Shown piece after piece: positions 35,223 through 44,244 of a stretch of 64,000 nucleotides of DNA. The DNA comes from Ancylobacter oerskovii (GTDB taxonomy: Bacteria; Pseudomonadota; Alphaproteobacteria; Rhizobiales; Xanthobacteraceae): NCBI RefSeq assembly GCF_018390555.1, contig NZ_JAHBGB010000002.1, forward strand, positions 1 to 64,000, given 5' to 3'. Position numbers and translations under genes: made by a program. Each line of letters begins with the position of its first letter. The stretch's first letter is position 1. The notes under the pieces were generated by a model. It was not told the origin of the DNA, searched no databases, and saw only the letters and a program-made list of their open reading frames with translations.

Positions 35223-35935
35223 TGGCCACCGCGCTCCTGTTCCGCGACGACGCCTATCTCGCCGACGCGCCGGCCACCGTGGTCGGCCTGACGCCGGAAG
35301 GCGGCATCGTGCTGGACCGCACGGTGTTCTACGCCACCGCCGGCGGGCAGCCGGGCGACACCGGCCGGCTGGTCGGGGCCGACGGAACGGAGCTCGCCGT
35401 CGCCGGGGCCGTCTGGTCACCGGACAAGACGCAGATCGTGCACCTTCCCGCTGCCGGCTCTCCCCTGCCGGAGGTCGGCGCGGCGGTGACGGCGCGCCTC
35501 GACTGGGCGCCCCGCTACCGGCGCATGCGCATGCACACCGCGCTGCACCTGCTCTCCGTCGCCCTGCCCTATCCGGTGACGGGCGGCTCGATCGGCGAGG
35601 AGGAGAGCCGGCTCGATTTCGACATTCCCGATGCCGGCCTCGACAAGGACGCCATCGCCGCGCGGGTGAACGAGCTGATCGCCACCGATGCCGCCGTCAC
35701 CGAGAGCTGGATCACCGACGAGGAGCTCGACGCCAATCCCGGCCTCGTCAAGACGCTGTCGGTGAAGCCGCCGCGCGGCTCCGGCCGGGTGCGGCTGGTC
35801 AGGATCGGCGACATCGATCTGCAGCCCTGCGGCGGCACCCATGTGCGGCGGCTCGGCGAGATCGGCGCGGTCGTCATCGGCAAGATCGAGAAGAAGGGCC
35901 AGCAGAACCGCCGCGTCCGCCTCGCCTTGGCCTGA
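35222..35935 (+). CDS. Free-standing alanyl-tRNA editing protein (AlaX type)
   Basis: A 237-residue AlaRS-editing-domain protein. An N-terminal glycine-rich barrel (VFYATAGGQPGDTG, the AlaRS C-Ala/barrel-like segment) precedes the zinc-binding editing core: HTALH gives H105 and H109, and CGGTH gives C203 and H207, exactly the AlaX pattern. It hydrolyses Ser or Gly mischarged on tRNA-Ala. The length and N-terminal barrel point to AlaX-M. Its coupling to cysK is unexpected for a housekeeping editor and may reflect serine/O-acetylserine metabolism. Confidence 0.88.
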   Translation: MATALLFRDDAYLADAPATVVGLTPEGGIVLDRTVFYATAGGQPGDTGRLVGADGTELAVAGAVWSPDKTQIVHLPAAGSPLPEVGAAVTARLDWAPRYRRMRMHTALHLLSVALPYPVTGGSIGEEESRLDFDIPDAGLDKDAIAARVNELIATDAAVTESWITDEELDANPGLVKTLSVKPPRGSGRVRLVRIGDIDLQPCGGTHVRRLGEIGAVVIGKIEKKGQQNRRVRLALA

Positions 35936-35991
35936 ACGCGGCGCGCGTCGCCGCAGAGCATTCCCGCAGGGACCACACAGGGATCATCCCC

Positions 35992-36855
35992 ATGACCACC
36001 GCCCCGGCCACCCCCTCGAAAGGCCGCTTCGTCACCACCCAATGGCTGGCGGAGCGTCTCGGCGCGCCCGACGTCGTCGTCGTCGACGCCTCCTGGCACC
36101 TGCCCACCGCCGGGCGCTCCGCCCGCGCCGAATATGCCGACGCGCATATTCCCGGCGCGGTGTTCTTCGACATCGACGCGGTGGCCGACCGTTCGAGCGG
36201 CCTGCCGCACATGCTGCCCACCGAGCCGGCATTCGATGCCGCCGTGGGGGCGCTCGGCATCGGCGACGGCATGACCATCGTGGTCTATGACAGCCTCGGC
36301 CTGTTCTCGGCCGCGCGCGGCTGGTGGACCTTCTTCGTGTTCGGCGCCCCCAACGTGTTCGTGCTGGAAGGCGGGCTGCCGCAATGGCGCGACGAGGGAC
36401 GCCCGCTCGAAGCCGGCGAGGTGAGCCGTCCGCCGGCGCGGTTCACCGCCCGGCTGGACCGCAGCCGCGTCGCCGGCGCCGATCAGGTGGCGCAGGCGAG
36501 CGAGGAAGGCAGCGCCCAGATTCTCGACGCCCGCTCCGCCCCGCGCTTCCGCGGCGAGGAAGCCGAGCCGCGGCCGGGCGTGCGCCCGGGCCACATTCCC
36601 GGCGCCCTCAACCTGCCGTTCGGCGAGGTGTTGGCGAATGGCCGGCTGAAGTCGCCCGAGGAGGTGCGCCAGGCGGTGACGGCCGCCGGCGTGGATCCGT
36701 CGCGGCCGGTGATCACCAGCTGCGGCTCGGGCGTCACCGCCGCCATCCTCTGGCTGGCGCTCGACAGCCTCGGCACGCCCCCCGCCGCGCTGTATGACGG
36801 CTCGTGGTCGGAATGGGGCGCCTCGACCCGGCTGATCGCCATCGGACCGGCATAG
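35992..36855 (+). CDS. sseA: 3-mercaptopyruvate/thiosulfate sulfurtransferase (rhodanese, SseA type)
   Basis: A 287-residue tandem-rhodanese protein: inactive N-terminal domain (about 12-140, without a catalytic Cys in YDSLGLF) and active C-terminal domain with Cys244 in CGSGVTA. The CG[ST]GVT loop is typical of mercaptopyruvate sulfurtransferases. It transfers sulfane sulfur to thiols or cyanide in the cytoplasm. It follows cysK and the alanyl-tRNA editor by 56 bases on the same strand, making a small sulfur-amino-acid group. Its last codons lie inside a tandem repeat array that continues downstream. Confidence 0.9.
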   Translation: MTTAPATPSKGRFVTTQWLAERLGAPDVVVVDASWHLPTAGRSARAEYADAHIPGAVFFDIDAVADRSSGLPHMLPTEPAFDAAVGALGIGDGMTIVVYDSLGLFSAARGWWTFFVFGAPNVFVLEGGLPQWRDEGRPLEAGEVSRPPARFTARLDRSRVAGADQVAQASEEGSAQILDARSAPRFRGEEAEPRPGVRPGHIPGALNLPFGEVLANGRLKSPEEVRQAVTAAGVDPSRPVITSCGSGVTAAILWLALDSLGTPPAALYDGSWSEWGASTRLIAIGPA

Positions 36856-37069
36856 CTTTGGCAACGCCCACCTCGGCGGCTCGACGCGGGAACGCCCACC
36901 TCAGTTCGGGAACACACAACCCTGGGCGACCCGGCGTAGCCTCGGCAATGCTCCACCTCGGCTCGGGAACGCACCACCCCGGGCGGACCGGCATAGCCTC
37001 GGCAACGCCCACCTTAGCTCGGGAACACACCACCCGGGCGGACCGGCGTAGCCTCGACCCACCTAGGGC
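36844..37069. repeat. Tandem array of ~56-base units starting within the sseA 3' end
   Basis: Units beginning CGGACCGGC-[AG]-TAGCCTCGGCAA occur at 36844 (with an internal duplication), 36927, 36984 and a truncated one at 37039; the spacing of the last three is 57 and 55 bases. Each unit also carries CCCACCT...CTCGGGAACACACCACCCGGG. The first unit includes the final codons and stop of sseA (GGACCGGCATAG), so the array grew from the gene's own end. No spacers like those of CRISPR are present. Confidence 0.8.
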
Positions 37070-37531
37070 GGTGGGGGGTTTTCAGCTTGCCGCGACGACG
37101 CGTTCCGAATGCCTGGCCTGCCAAATGCCTGGTGTCCCCCCGCCCTTGCCGACCTTGCATTTGCCAAACCTGCCCTTGCCGAAAGAGCCGTCCGGCTCCC
37201 TCTCCCCGAGGGGGAGAGGGGTGGGGTGAGGGGGATCGACGTTCCCAGACCTTGCCCCAAGGGCTCATCCAAGACCTCATCCAAGATCTCGCCTGACGCC
37301 TTCGCCCCACGCCTTCGCAGGGACGCGCCCTCACCGCCCCCTGAAGCTTGCCCCCGGGCCCACCAAAGGCGGCCCCTCGGGGGCGTGCCGTTCTCCGCTC
37401 AAGCCGGCTATTTCCGGCTCGGGTTCGACCAACAGACCCGGCAACCGCCGGGTTCTGACCGGATATATCGCGCGTCGACCTTTCCAGCCCCGAACCCGGC
37501 AACCGGGGATAGACAAGGACAGCCCCCGCTC
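36856..37531. other. Gene-free region between sseA and aapP
   Basis: About 676 bases between convergent genes, holding the tandem array (to 37069), low-complexity CCTTGCC-rich DNA (37130-37190), a half palindrome (37198-37234) and, next to aapP, two similar hairpin arms: CCCGGCAACCGCCGGG at 37437-37452 and CCCGGCAACCGGGG near 37495. The latter may stop aapP transcription but lack a T tract. Small ORFs in the array are translations of the repeat and are not supported. Confidence 0.6.
37198..37234. repeat. Half copy of palindromic element family A
   Basis: CCCTCTCCCCGAGGGGGAG then AGGGGTGGGGTGAGGGGG matches one end of the elements at 14125, 24172 and 60078. The other half is missing. Confidence 0.75.
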
Positions 37532-38329
37532 TCAGTGCAGGATCTGGCTGAGGAACAGCTTGGTGCGCTCGTGCTGCGGGTTGGAGAAGAACGCGTTCGG
37601 CTCGTTCATCTCGATGATCTGCCCGGCATCCATGAAGATCACCCGGTTGGCCACCTGGCGGGCGAAGCCCATCTCGTGGGTGACGCACAGCATGGTCATG
37701 CCCTCCTCGGCGAGGCTGACCATGGTCTCCAGCACTTCCTTCACCATTTCCGGGTCGAGCGCCGAGGTCGGCTCGTCGAACAGCATGATCTTCGGCTTCA
37801 TGCACAGCGCGCGGGCAATCGCCACGCGCTGCTGCTGGCCGCCGGAGAGCTGGCCGGGATATTTGCCCGCCTGCTCGGGGATCTTCACCTTCTTGAGGAA
37901 GTGCATGGCCAGCTCTTCCGCATCTTTCTTGGGCATCTTGCGCACCCAGATCGGCGCCAGGGTGAGGTTCTCCAGGATGGTGAGGTGCGGGAACAGGTTG
38001 AAGTGCTGGAAGCACATGCCGACTTCGCGGCGGATCTCGTCGATCCGCTTGAGGTCACTGGTGAGCTCGACGCCGTCGACGACGATGGTACCCTGCTGGT
38101 GCTCCTCCAGCCTGTTGATGCAGCGGATCATGGTCGACTTGCCGGAGCCGGACGGCCCGCAGATGACGATGCGCTCGCCGCGATGCACCTTGAGGTTGAT
38201 GTCCTTCAGCACATGGAACTCGCCGTACCATTTGTGGACGCCGATGAGCTCCACCGCGGTCTCGCGGCTCGGCGGCGTGTGCACGGCCGGCAGGTCGTCG
38301 CTCGGAACGATGGAATGGGCTTCGGTCAT
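37532..38329 (-). CDS. aapP: General L-amino acid ABC transporter ATPase (AapP)
   Basis: A 265-residue polar-amino-acid ATPase. Walker [10 protein letters not shown], the signature [15 protein letters not shown], Walker [16 protein letters not shown] and the H-loop VTHEMGFA are all intact. It powers AapQ/AapM. The ATG at 38329 is chosen because TGGAG is correctly spaced; an in-frame ATG 12 bases upstream lacks a site. It is the last gene of aapJQMP, 16 bases after aapM. In Rhizobium leguminosarum this system imports a broad range of L-amino acids; the assignment here rests on gene order and family. Confidence 0.92.
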   Translation of the reverse strand: MTEAHSIVPSDDLPAVHTPPSRETAVELIGVHKWYGEFHVLKDINLKVHRGERIVICGPSGSGKSTMIRCINRLEEHQQGTIVVDGVELTSDLKRIDEIRREVGMCFQHFNLFPHLTILENLTLAPIWVRKMPKKDAEELAMHFLKKVKIPEQAGKYPGQLSGGQQQRVAIARALCMKPKIMLFDEPTSALDPEMVKEVLETMVSLAEEGMTMLCVTHEMGFARQVANRVIFMDAGQIIEMNEPNAFFSNPQHERTKLFLSQILH

Positions 38330-38345
38330 GACGGTCTCCATCGGT

Positions 38346-39722
38346 TCAATGTCTGTGGGAGGTGTTCAGCCGGCGCTCCACGAAGAGCGAGTAGCGCGAC
38401 ATGCCGAAGCAGAAGATGAAGTAGACGATGCCGGCAAAGGCGAAGCCGGTATACAGCGTCACCGGCGTCGCCCAGTTGGGGTCGGTGAAGGCCGCCCGCA
38501 ACTGGCCGAGGAAGTCGAAGATCGAGACGATCAGCACCAGCGTCGTGTCCTTGAACAGGCTGATGAAGCTGTTGACGATGCTCGGGATCACCAGGGTCAG
38601 CGCCTGCGGCAGGATGATCAGCCGCATCATCTGGCTCCAGGTCAGGCCCATCGCCATGGCGCCCTCGTACTGGCCCTTGGGGATCGCCTGCAGGCCGCCG
38701 CGCACCACCTCGGCGATATAGGCGGCGGTGAACAGCGCGACGCCGACCAGCGCCCGCAGGAGCCCGTCCGGGTTCACGCCCACCGGCAGGAACAAAGGCA
38801 GCATGTAGGTGGCGAAGAACAGCACGGTGATCAGCGGCACGCCGCGCCAGAACTCGATGAAGATCACGCAGAGCAGCCGCACGATCGGCATTTGCGAGCG
38901 CCGCCCCAGCGCCAGCGCGATGCCGAGCGGCATGGAGGTGACGATGCCGGTCACCGCGATCACCAGCGTCACCAGCAGCCCGCCCCATTGCCGGGTCTCC
39001 ACCCGCTCCAGGCCGAAATCGATGTCCCAGAGCAAGGTGAGGAGGCCCAGCCCGGCGAAGGCGTAGGCGGTCATCCGCGCCGCGCCGCGGCCGCTGCCGG
39101 CGGCGAGCCGGCCGATGGCGTAGGCCACCGCCACGCAGAGCGCCGCGGTGAGGAGGAAATCCAGCCAGAAGCCGAGCCGCACGCCCGCCACGCCGGCATC
39201 GCCCGCCACCGCCCGGATCAGGCCGAAATGCCCGAACAGGAAGTTGGAGGCGTCGATATTGCCGCCGGTGAGCAGGATGAAGGCGAGGATCGGGTAGGCG
39301 ACGAAGAACAGGAAGGAGTTCAGCCGCTTGTGGGGCCAGGACAGCACCAGCAGCGGCACCAGCAGGACGACGCCGAGGAAGAAGACGAGGTCGACCCGCC
39401 AGCGCTCGCCGGCCGGATAGAATCCGTAGATCAGCTGCGCGAACTTCGCCTTGATGAAGGGCCAGCAGGCGCCGACCTCCGGGCCGAGGCAGGCCTCGCG
39501 GTTGCTGCCGGTCCATACCGCGTCGACCAGCAGGAAGCGGATCAGCGGCGGCACGATCCACACCACGAGGGCGAGGCCGAGCAGCGTGAGCACGCTGTTG
39601 GTGATGGAGGAGAACAGGTTCTCCCGCATCCAGCCGATCGCCCCGACATTGCGGCGCGGCGGCGGCAGCGGCGTCTGCATCTCCGTGCGGATGAAGGTTC
39701 CGTCGTCGAAGGTCAGGCTCAT
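38346..39722 (-). CDS. aapM: General L-amino acid ABC transporter permease (AapM)
   Basis: A 458-residue permease with an N-terminal part longer than usual (extra helices to about 240), as in AapM. The His/Glu/Gln permease domain is C-terminal, with the EAA loop [23 protein letters not shown] and the segment [16 protein letters not shown]. It pairs with AapQ to form the channel. It starts 10 bases after aapQ stops. The extra ~90 residues before the conserved domain contain soluble loops with two Cys. Confidence 0.92.
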   Translation of the reverse strand: MSLTFDDGTFIRTEMQTPLPPPRRNVGAIGWMRENLFSSITNSVLTLLGLALVVWIVPPLIRFLLVDAVWTGSNREACLGPEVGACWPFIKAKFAQLIYGFYPAGERWRVDLVFFLGVVLLVPLLVLSWPHKRLNSFLFFVAYPILAFILLTGGNIDASNFLFGHFGLIRAVAGDAGVAGVRLGFWLDFLLTAALCVAVAYAIGRLAAGSGRGAARMTAYAFAGLGLLTLLWDIDFGLERVETRQWGGLLVTLVIAVTGIVTSMPLGIALALGRRSQMPIVRLLCVIFIEFWRGVPLITVLFFATYMLPLFLPVGVNPDGLLRALVGVALFTAAYIAEVVRGGLQAIPKGQYEGAMAMGLTWSQMMRLIILPQALTLVIPSIVNSFISLFKDTTLVLIVSIFDFLGQLRAAFTDPNWATPVTLYTGFAFAGIVYFIFCFGMSRYSLFVERRLNTSHRH

Positions 39723-39732
39723 GGCGCGTTCC

Positions 39733-40923
39733 TCACCGTTCCACGAGCGCGACGCGCTTGTTGTAGGCGTTCATGATCACCGAGGTGATGATCGAGATGA
39801 CGAGATAGACGCCCATGGTGATGGCGATGATCTCGATGGCCTGGCCGGTCTGGTTCAGCGTGGTGCCGGCGAACACCGCCACCAGGTCGGGATAGCCGAT
39901 CGCCACCGCCAGCGAGGAGTTCTTGGTGAGGTTGAGATACTGGCTGGTGAGCGGCGGGATGATCACCCGCAGCGCCTGCGGGATCACCACCAGCCGCATG
40001 GTGAGGCCGGAGCGCAGGCCGAGCGAATGCGCCGCCTCCGTCTGGCCGTGGCTCACCGAGGTGATGCCGGCGCGCACGTTCTCGGCGATGAAGGCGGCGG
40101 TATAGGTGGAAAGGCCGACGGTCAGCGCCACGAATTCGGGGATGACGCGCATGCCGCCGACGAAGTTGAAGCCCTTGAGCTCCGGCTTCTCGAAGGTGAT
40201 GGGGAAGCCGGTGGCGATCATGGCGACCAGCGGCAGCCCGACGATCAGCCCGAGCCCGATCCAGAGCATGGGAAAGCCCCGGCCGGTCTCTTCCCGCCGC
40301 TGGCGCGCCCAGGCGTTCACCAGCACCGTCGCCAGTACCGCGAAGCCGAAGGTCAACAGGACGAGGCCGGTCCCCTCGCCGAACAGCGGGCGCGGAATGA
40401 CGATGCCGCGATTGGAGATGAAGGCCTCGCCGAAGATGGAGATGCTCTGGCGCGGGTTCGGCATGGCGCTGAGCACGGCGAGATACCAGAACAGGATCTG
40501 GAACAGCGGCGGCAGGTTGCGCAGCAACTCCACATAGCAGGTGGAGATCAGCCGGATGACGAAGTTCTTGGACAGCCGGCCGATGCCGACCAGGAAGCCG
40601 ATGACCGTCGCGAAGAAGATGCCGATCACCGCCACCAGCAGCGTGTTGAGGATGCCGACGAGGAAGGCGCGGCCGTAGCTCGACGTCTCCGAATAGCCGA
40701 TCAGCGTCTGGCTGATGCCGAAGCCGGCGGTGTTCTCCAGGAAGCCGAAGCCGGTGGCGATCTTTTGCGCCGCGAGATTTTCCCGCGCATTGTCGATGAA
40801 CATCCAGCCCAGGATGACCACCAGCACCAGCGCCACGACCTGAAGGACGATGCTTCGCACCTTCGGATCGTTCATGAACGACGTACGGCCCCGCGCGGGC
40901 GCCGGCTCGACCCAATCCGCCAT
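39733..40923 (-). CDS. aapQ: General L-amino acid ABC transporter permease (AapQ)
   Basis: A 396-residue permease, His/Glu/Gln family. YVELLRNLPPLFQILFWYLAV and EAAHSLGLRSGLTMRLVVIPQALR (EAA loop) are diagnostic. The long region between helices (about 170-260) is the AapQ-specific insert. The ATG at 40923 follows GAGGGGAA; a TTG directly before it is not needed. It is separated from aapJ by 124 bases that contain two overlapping hairpins. Confidence 0.92.
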   Translation of the reverse strand: MADWVEPAPARGRTSFMNDPKVRSIVLQVVALVLVVILGWMFIDNARENLAAQKIATGFGFLENTAGFGISQTLIGYSETSSYGRAFLVGILNTLLVAVIGIFFATVIGFLVGIGRLSKNFVIRLISTCYVELLRNLPPLFQILFWYLAVLSAMPNPRQSISIFGEAFISNRGIVIPRPLFGEGTGLVLLTFGFAVLATVLVNAWARQRREETGRGFPMLWIGLGLIVGLPLVAMIATGFPITFEKPELKGFNFVGGMRVIPEFVALTVGLSTYTAAFIAENVRAGITSVSHGQTEAAHSLGLRSGLTMRLVVIPQALRVIIPPLTSQYLNLTKNSSLAVAIGYPDLVAVFAGTTLNQTGQAIEIIAITMGVYLVISIITSVIMNAYNKRVALVER

Positions 40924-40998
40924 CAATTCCCCTCGCCTCGTGGAGGCCCCATTCTATCGAAGCCGCAGGCCCGGTCTCATGCCGGTCTTTGCGCCTGC

Positions 40999-41040
40999 GC
41001 CCCGCTTGCGGGGCATCCCCCGGCCAGGCCGGGGGATGCC
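40999..41040 (-). terminator. Overlapping hairpins between aapJ and aapQ
   Basis: GCCCCGC-TT-GCGGGGC (40999-41014) and a 14-bp near-perfect palindrome GGCATCCCCCGGCC...GGCCGGGGGATGCC (41012-41040) share three bases, so they cannot both close fully. No T tract follows. Such hairpins usually protect or limit the aapJ message, giving more binding protein than permease. Confidence 0.65.
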
Positions 41041-41047
41041 GGATCGG

Positions 41048-42064
41048 TCAGCGGATCGGCGGGGCGTATTGCAGGCCGCCCTTGGTCCACAGCGCGTTGG
41101 TGCCGCGCGCCAGCTTCAGCGGGGTGTCGGGGCCGACATTGCGGTCGTACATCTCGCCGTAATTGCCGACCAGCTTGACGATCTGGACAACCCACTCATT
41201 GCCGAGGCCCAGGCCCTCGCCGAACTTGCCTTCGGTGCCGACCAGGCGCTTCACCTCCGGGTTGGCTGACTTCAGCATCTCGTCGATGTTCTTGGAGGTG
41301 ACGCCCAGTTCCTCGGCGTTCACCTGCGCGAACAGCACCCACTTCACGATGTCGAACCACTGGTCGTCGCCATGGCTCACCACCGGGCCGAGCGGCTCCT
41401 TGGAGATGATCTCCGGCAGGACGATGTGGTCGTCCGGGTTCGTCAGTTTGAGGCGTTCGGCGGCGAGGCCGGAACGGTCGGTGGTGAACACGTCGCAGCG
41501 CCCGGCGTCATAGGCCTTGACCGCCTCGTCGGCGGTGGCGAAGGCGATCACCTCGTACTGCATGTTGTTGGCGCGGAAGAAGTCGGCGACGTTCTGCTCG
41601 GTGGTGGTGCCGGTCTGGGTACAGACCGAGGCGCCGGAGAGCTCGAGCGCCGAGTTCACCTTCTTGTCCTTGCGGATGATGAAGCCCTGGCCGTCATAAT
41701 AGGTGACGCCGGTGAAGTTGAGGCCGAGCGAGGTATCGCGCGAGATCGTCCAGGTGGTGTTGCGCGACAGGATGTCGATGTCGCCGGACTGCAGCGCGGT
41801 GAAGCGGTCCTTGGCCGACAGCGGGGTGAACTTCACCTTCGTCGCATCGTTGAACACCGCCGCCGCCACGGCGCGGCAGAAGTCGACGTCGAGGCCGGTC
41901 CAGTTGCCCTTGTCGTCCGGGCTGGAGAAGCCGGGCAGCCCCTGGCTGACGCCGCACTGGATGAAGCCCTTGGCCTTCACCTGGTCGAGCTTCGCGGCCT
42001 GGGCGCCGGCCGCGGCGAGGCCGAGCGCGCCGGCAAGGGCGAAAGTGGAAAGGAGGCGTTTCAT
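41048..42064 (-). CDS. aapJ: General L-amino acid ABC transporter binding protein (AapJ)
   Basis: A 338-residue periplasmic binding protein. Residues 1-23 are a signal peptide (LLSTFALAGALGLAAAGAQA). The mature start KLDQVKAKGFIQCGVSQGLPGFS and the segment DVDFCRAVAAAVF are typical of AapJ/BztA. RFTALQSGDIDILSRNTTWT and EIISKEPLGPVVSHGDDQWFDIVKW are conserved in the clade. It is the first gene of aapJQMP and is divergent from metC. A sigma-54-type promoter match lies 73-88 bases upstream. The start at 42064 was chosen over a longer frame that runs through the promoter. Confidence 0.92.
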   Translation of the reverse strand: MKRLLSTFALAGALGLAAAGAQAAKLDQVKAKGFIQCGVSQGLPGFSSPDDKGNWTGLDVDFCRAVAAAVFNDATKVKFTPLSAKDRFTALQSGDIDILSRNTTWTISRDTSLGLNFTGVTYYDGQGFIIRKDKKVNSALELSGASVCTQTGTTTEQNVADFFRANNMQYEVIAFATADEAVKAYDAGRCDVFTTDRSGLAAERLKLTNPDDHIVLPEIISKEPLGPVVSHGDDQWFDIVKWVLFAQVNAEELGVTSKNIDEMLKSANPEVKRLVGTEGKFGEGLGLGNEWVVQIVKLVGNYGEMYDRNVGPDTPLKLARGTNALWTKGGLQYAPPIR

Positions 42065-42136
42065 AATGGCAGCCCTGTTCATCGGTTTTTGATCGGGCGC
42101 ACATCTGCTGCCGCAGATGATGCGGACGGAAGGCGA

Positions 42137-42152
42137 AGCAAGTCGCATGCCG
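42137..42152 (-). promoter_or_regulatory. Candidate sigma-54 promoter of aapJQMP
   Basis: On the minus strand CGGCATGCGACTTGCT matches the sigma-54 consensus TGGCACGNNNNTTGCW at all but two informative positions, with GG and GC exactly 10 bases apart. It would start transcription about 60 bases before aapJ. Rhizobial aap operons are known to respond to nitrogen (Ntr) status. Confidence 0.55.
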
Positions 42153-42263
42153 CGCGACGCGCGGGTCTGCCGCAAGGTCGTGCTCCCTTCGTCTGAGGGG
42201 CCCGGTTGCTCGCATGGCGTGTCGTGCGGCCGTAAGGTCATCAGAACGATGTATTCTCATGCG

Positions 42264-42277
42264 GTCAAGCGCTTGAC
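42264..42277 (+). promoter_or_regulatory. 14-base palindrome upstream of metC, candidate operator
   Basis: GTCAAGCGCTTGAC is a perfect palindrome 58 bases before the metC start, close to where a promoter would lie, in the divergent region with aapJ. The bound factor is unknown. Confidence 0.4.
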
Positions 42278-42334
42278 GAGGGGCCTCCGCTTGCCCCCAA
42301 TGACGCCCCCGCTCGATGAGAACTGCGCCAATCC

Positions 42335-43522
42335 ATGTCCAGACTGCCCAAGGGCTCGCCCCGGCCCGACTACGCGCCCGATACGCTCCTCGTCACGGCC
42401 GGCCGCGATCCACAGAGATTTGACGGCTTTGTGAATGTGCCGATCGTCCGCGGCTCCACCGTGCTGTCGCCGACCGTGCACGATCTCGAGCATCATACCG
42501 GCCGCTACTCCTATGGCCGGCGCGGCAACCCGTCGGTGGAAGCGCTGGAGACCGCGCTCGCCGAGCTCGAAGGTGGCGCCGGCGTGGTGCTCACCCCGTC
42601 GGGCCTGTCGGCGGTCAGCACCGCCCTGCTCGCGGTGCTGCAGGCGGGCGACCACCTGCTCATGGTCGACACCGCCTATGCCCCGACGCGGCGGGTCTGC
42701 AACGAAGTGCTGAGGCGCTTCAACATCGAGACCACCTTCTACGACCCGCTCATCGGCGCCGGCATCGCCGCGCTGTTCCGGCCGAACACCCGTGCGGTGT
42801 TCATGGAAGCGCCGGGCTCGCAGTCCTTCGAGATGCAGGACGTGCCGGCCATCGTGGCGGCGGCGGCCGGCCGGGAGATCGTCACCCTCATCGACAACAC
42901 CTGGGCGACGCCGCTCTACTTCCGCCCGCACGATGTCGGCGTCGATCTCTCGATCCAGGCCGGCACCAAATATCTCGGCGGCCATTCCGATCTCAATCTC
43001 GGCACCATCTCGGCCAATGAGCGCTGCTACCGGCGCCTGCGCACCACCCATGGCGATCTCGGCCTCACCGTGGCGCCGGAGGATGCCTTCCTCGCCGCCC
43101 GCGGCCTGCGCACGCTGTCGGTGCGCCTCGCCCGCCATCAGGAATCGGCGCTCACCGTGGCCCGCTGGCTCGCCGGACGCCCGGAGGTGCTGCGGGTGCT
43201 GCATCCGGCGCTGCCGGAGGATCCCGGCCACGCCATCTGGGCGCGCGACTTCAAGGGCGCCTCGGGGCTGTTCAGCATCGTGCTGAAGCCGGCGAGCAAG
43301 CCGAGCGTCGACGCCTTCCTGGATTCGCTCGCCCTGTTCGGCCTCGGCTACAGCTGGGGCGGCTTCGAGAGCCTCGCCATCCCGTTCGACTGCTCGACCT
43401 ACCGCAGCGCCACCAAATGGGCGCCGGGCGGGCCGGCGGTGCGCCTGCATATCGGCCTCGAGGACCCCGCCGACCTCATCGCCGATCTCGAGCAGGGCCT
43501 GCGGCAGCTGGTGCCGGCCTGA
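42335..43522 (+). CDS. metC: Cystathionine beta-lyase
   Basis: A 395-residue PLP enzyme of the Cys/Met metabolism family. YSYGRRGNPSVEALE (about 58-72) and the Schiff-base Lys212 in QAGTKYLGGHSD are the hallmarks, with SAVSTALLAVLQAGDHLL and IDNTWATPLYFRP also conserved. The YSYGRRGNP and SLALFGLGYSWGGFESLA segments are typical of cystathionine beta-lyase (MetC), which makes homocysteine for methionine, and differ from gamma-lyase/synthase sequences. I looked for a SAM-II riboswitch in the leader and saw none. It converges on ureG with a 6-base gap. Confidence 0.88.
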   Translation: MSRLPKGSPRPDYAPDTLLVTAGRDPQRFDGFVNVPIVRGSTVLSPTVHDLEHHTGRYSYGRRGNPSVEALETALAELEGGAGVVLTPSGLSAVSTALLAVLQAGDHLLMVDTAYAPTRRVCNEVLRRFNIETTFYDPLIGAGIAALFRPNTRAVFMEAPGSQSFEMQDVPAIVAAAAGREIVTLIDNTWATPLYFRPHDVGVDLSIQAGTKYLGGHSDLNLGTISANERCYRRLRTTHGDLGLTVAPEDAFLAARGLRTLSVRLARHQESALTVARWLAGRPEVLRVLHPALPEDPGHAIWARDFKGASGLFSIVLKPASKPSVDAFLDSLALFGLGYSWGGFESLAIPFDCSTYRSATKWAPGGPAVRLHIGLEDPADLIADLEQGLRQLVPA

Positions 43523-43528
43523 GCCCCG

Positions 43529-44188
<660 letters not shown>

Positions 44189-44244
44189 GACTGCACTCCC
44201 TGTCATCATCTGAAGCCGGCTCGCGCCGCCCGGGCCGGCCGGCC

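Noticed and set aside
36734-37033. Minus-strand ORF with repeated PVRPGWCVPEPRW-like peptides
   Set aside because: It is simply a translation of the tandem DNA array behind sseA. No ribosome site and no conserved protein.
36844-37069. Possible CRISPR array
   Set aside because: The units are about 56 bases, contiguous and diverged, without unique spacers of constant length, and no cas genes are present.
42240-42334. SAM-II or other methionine riboswitch before metC
   Set aside because: The leader of about 80 bases lacks the conserved SAM-II pseudoknot sequence; only a DNA palindrome was seen.
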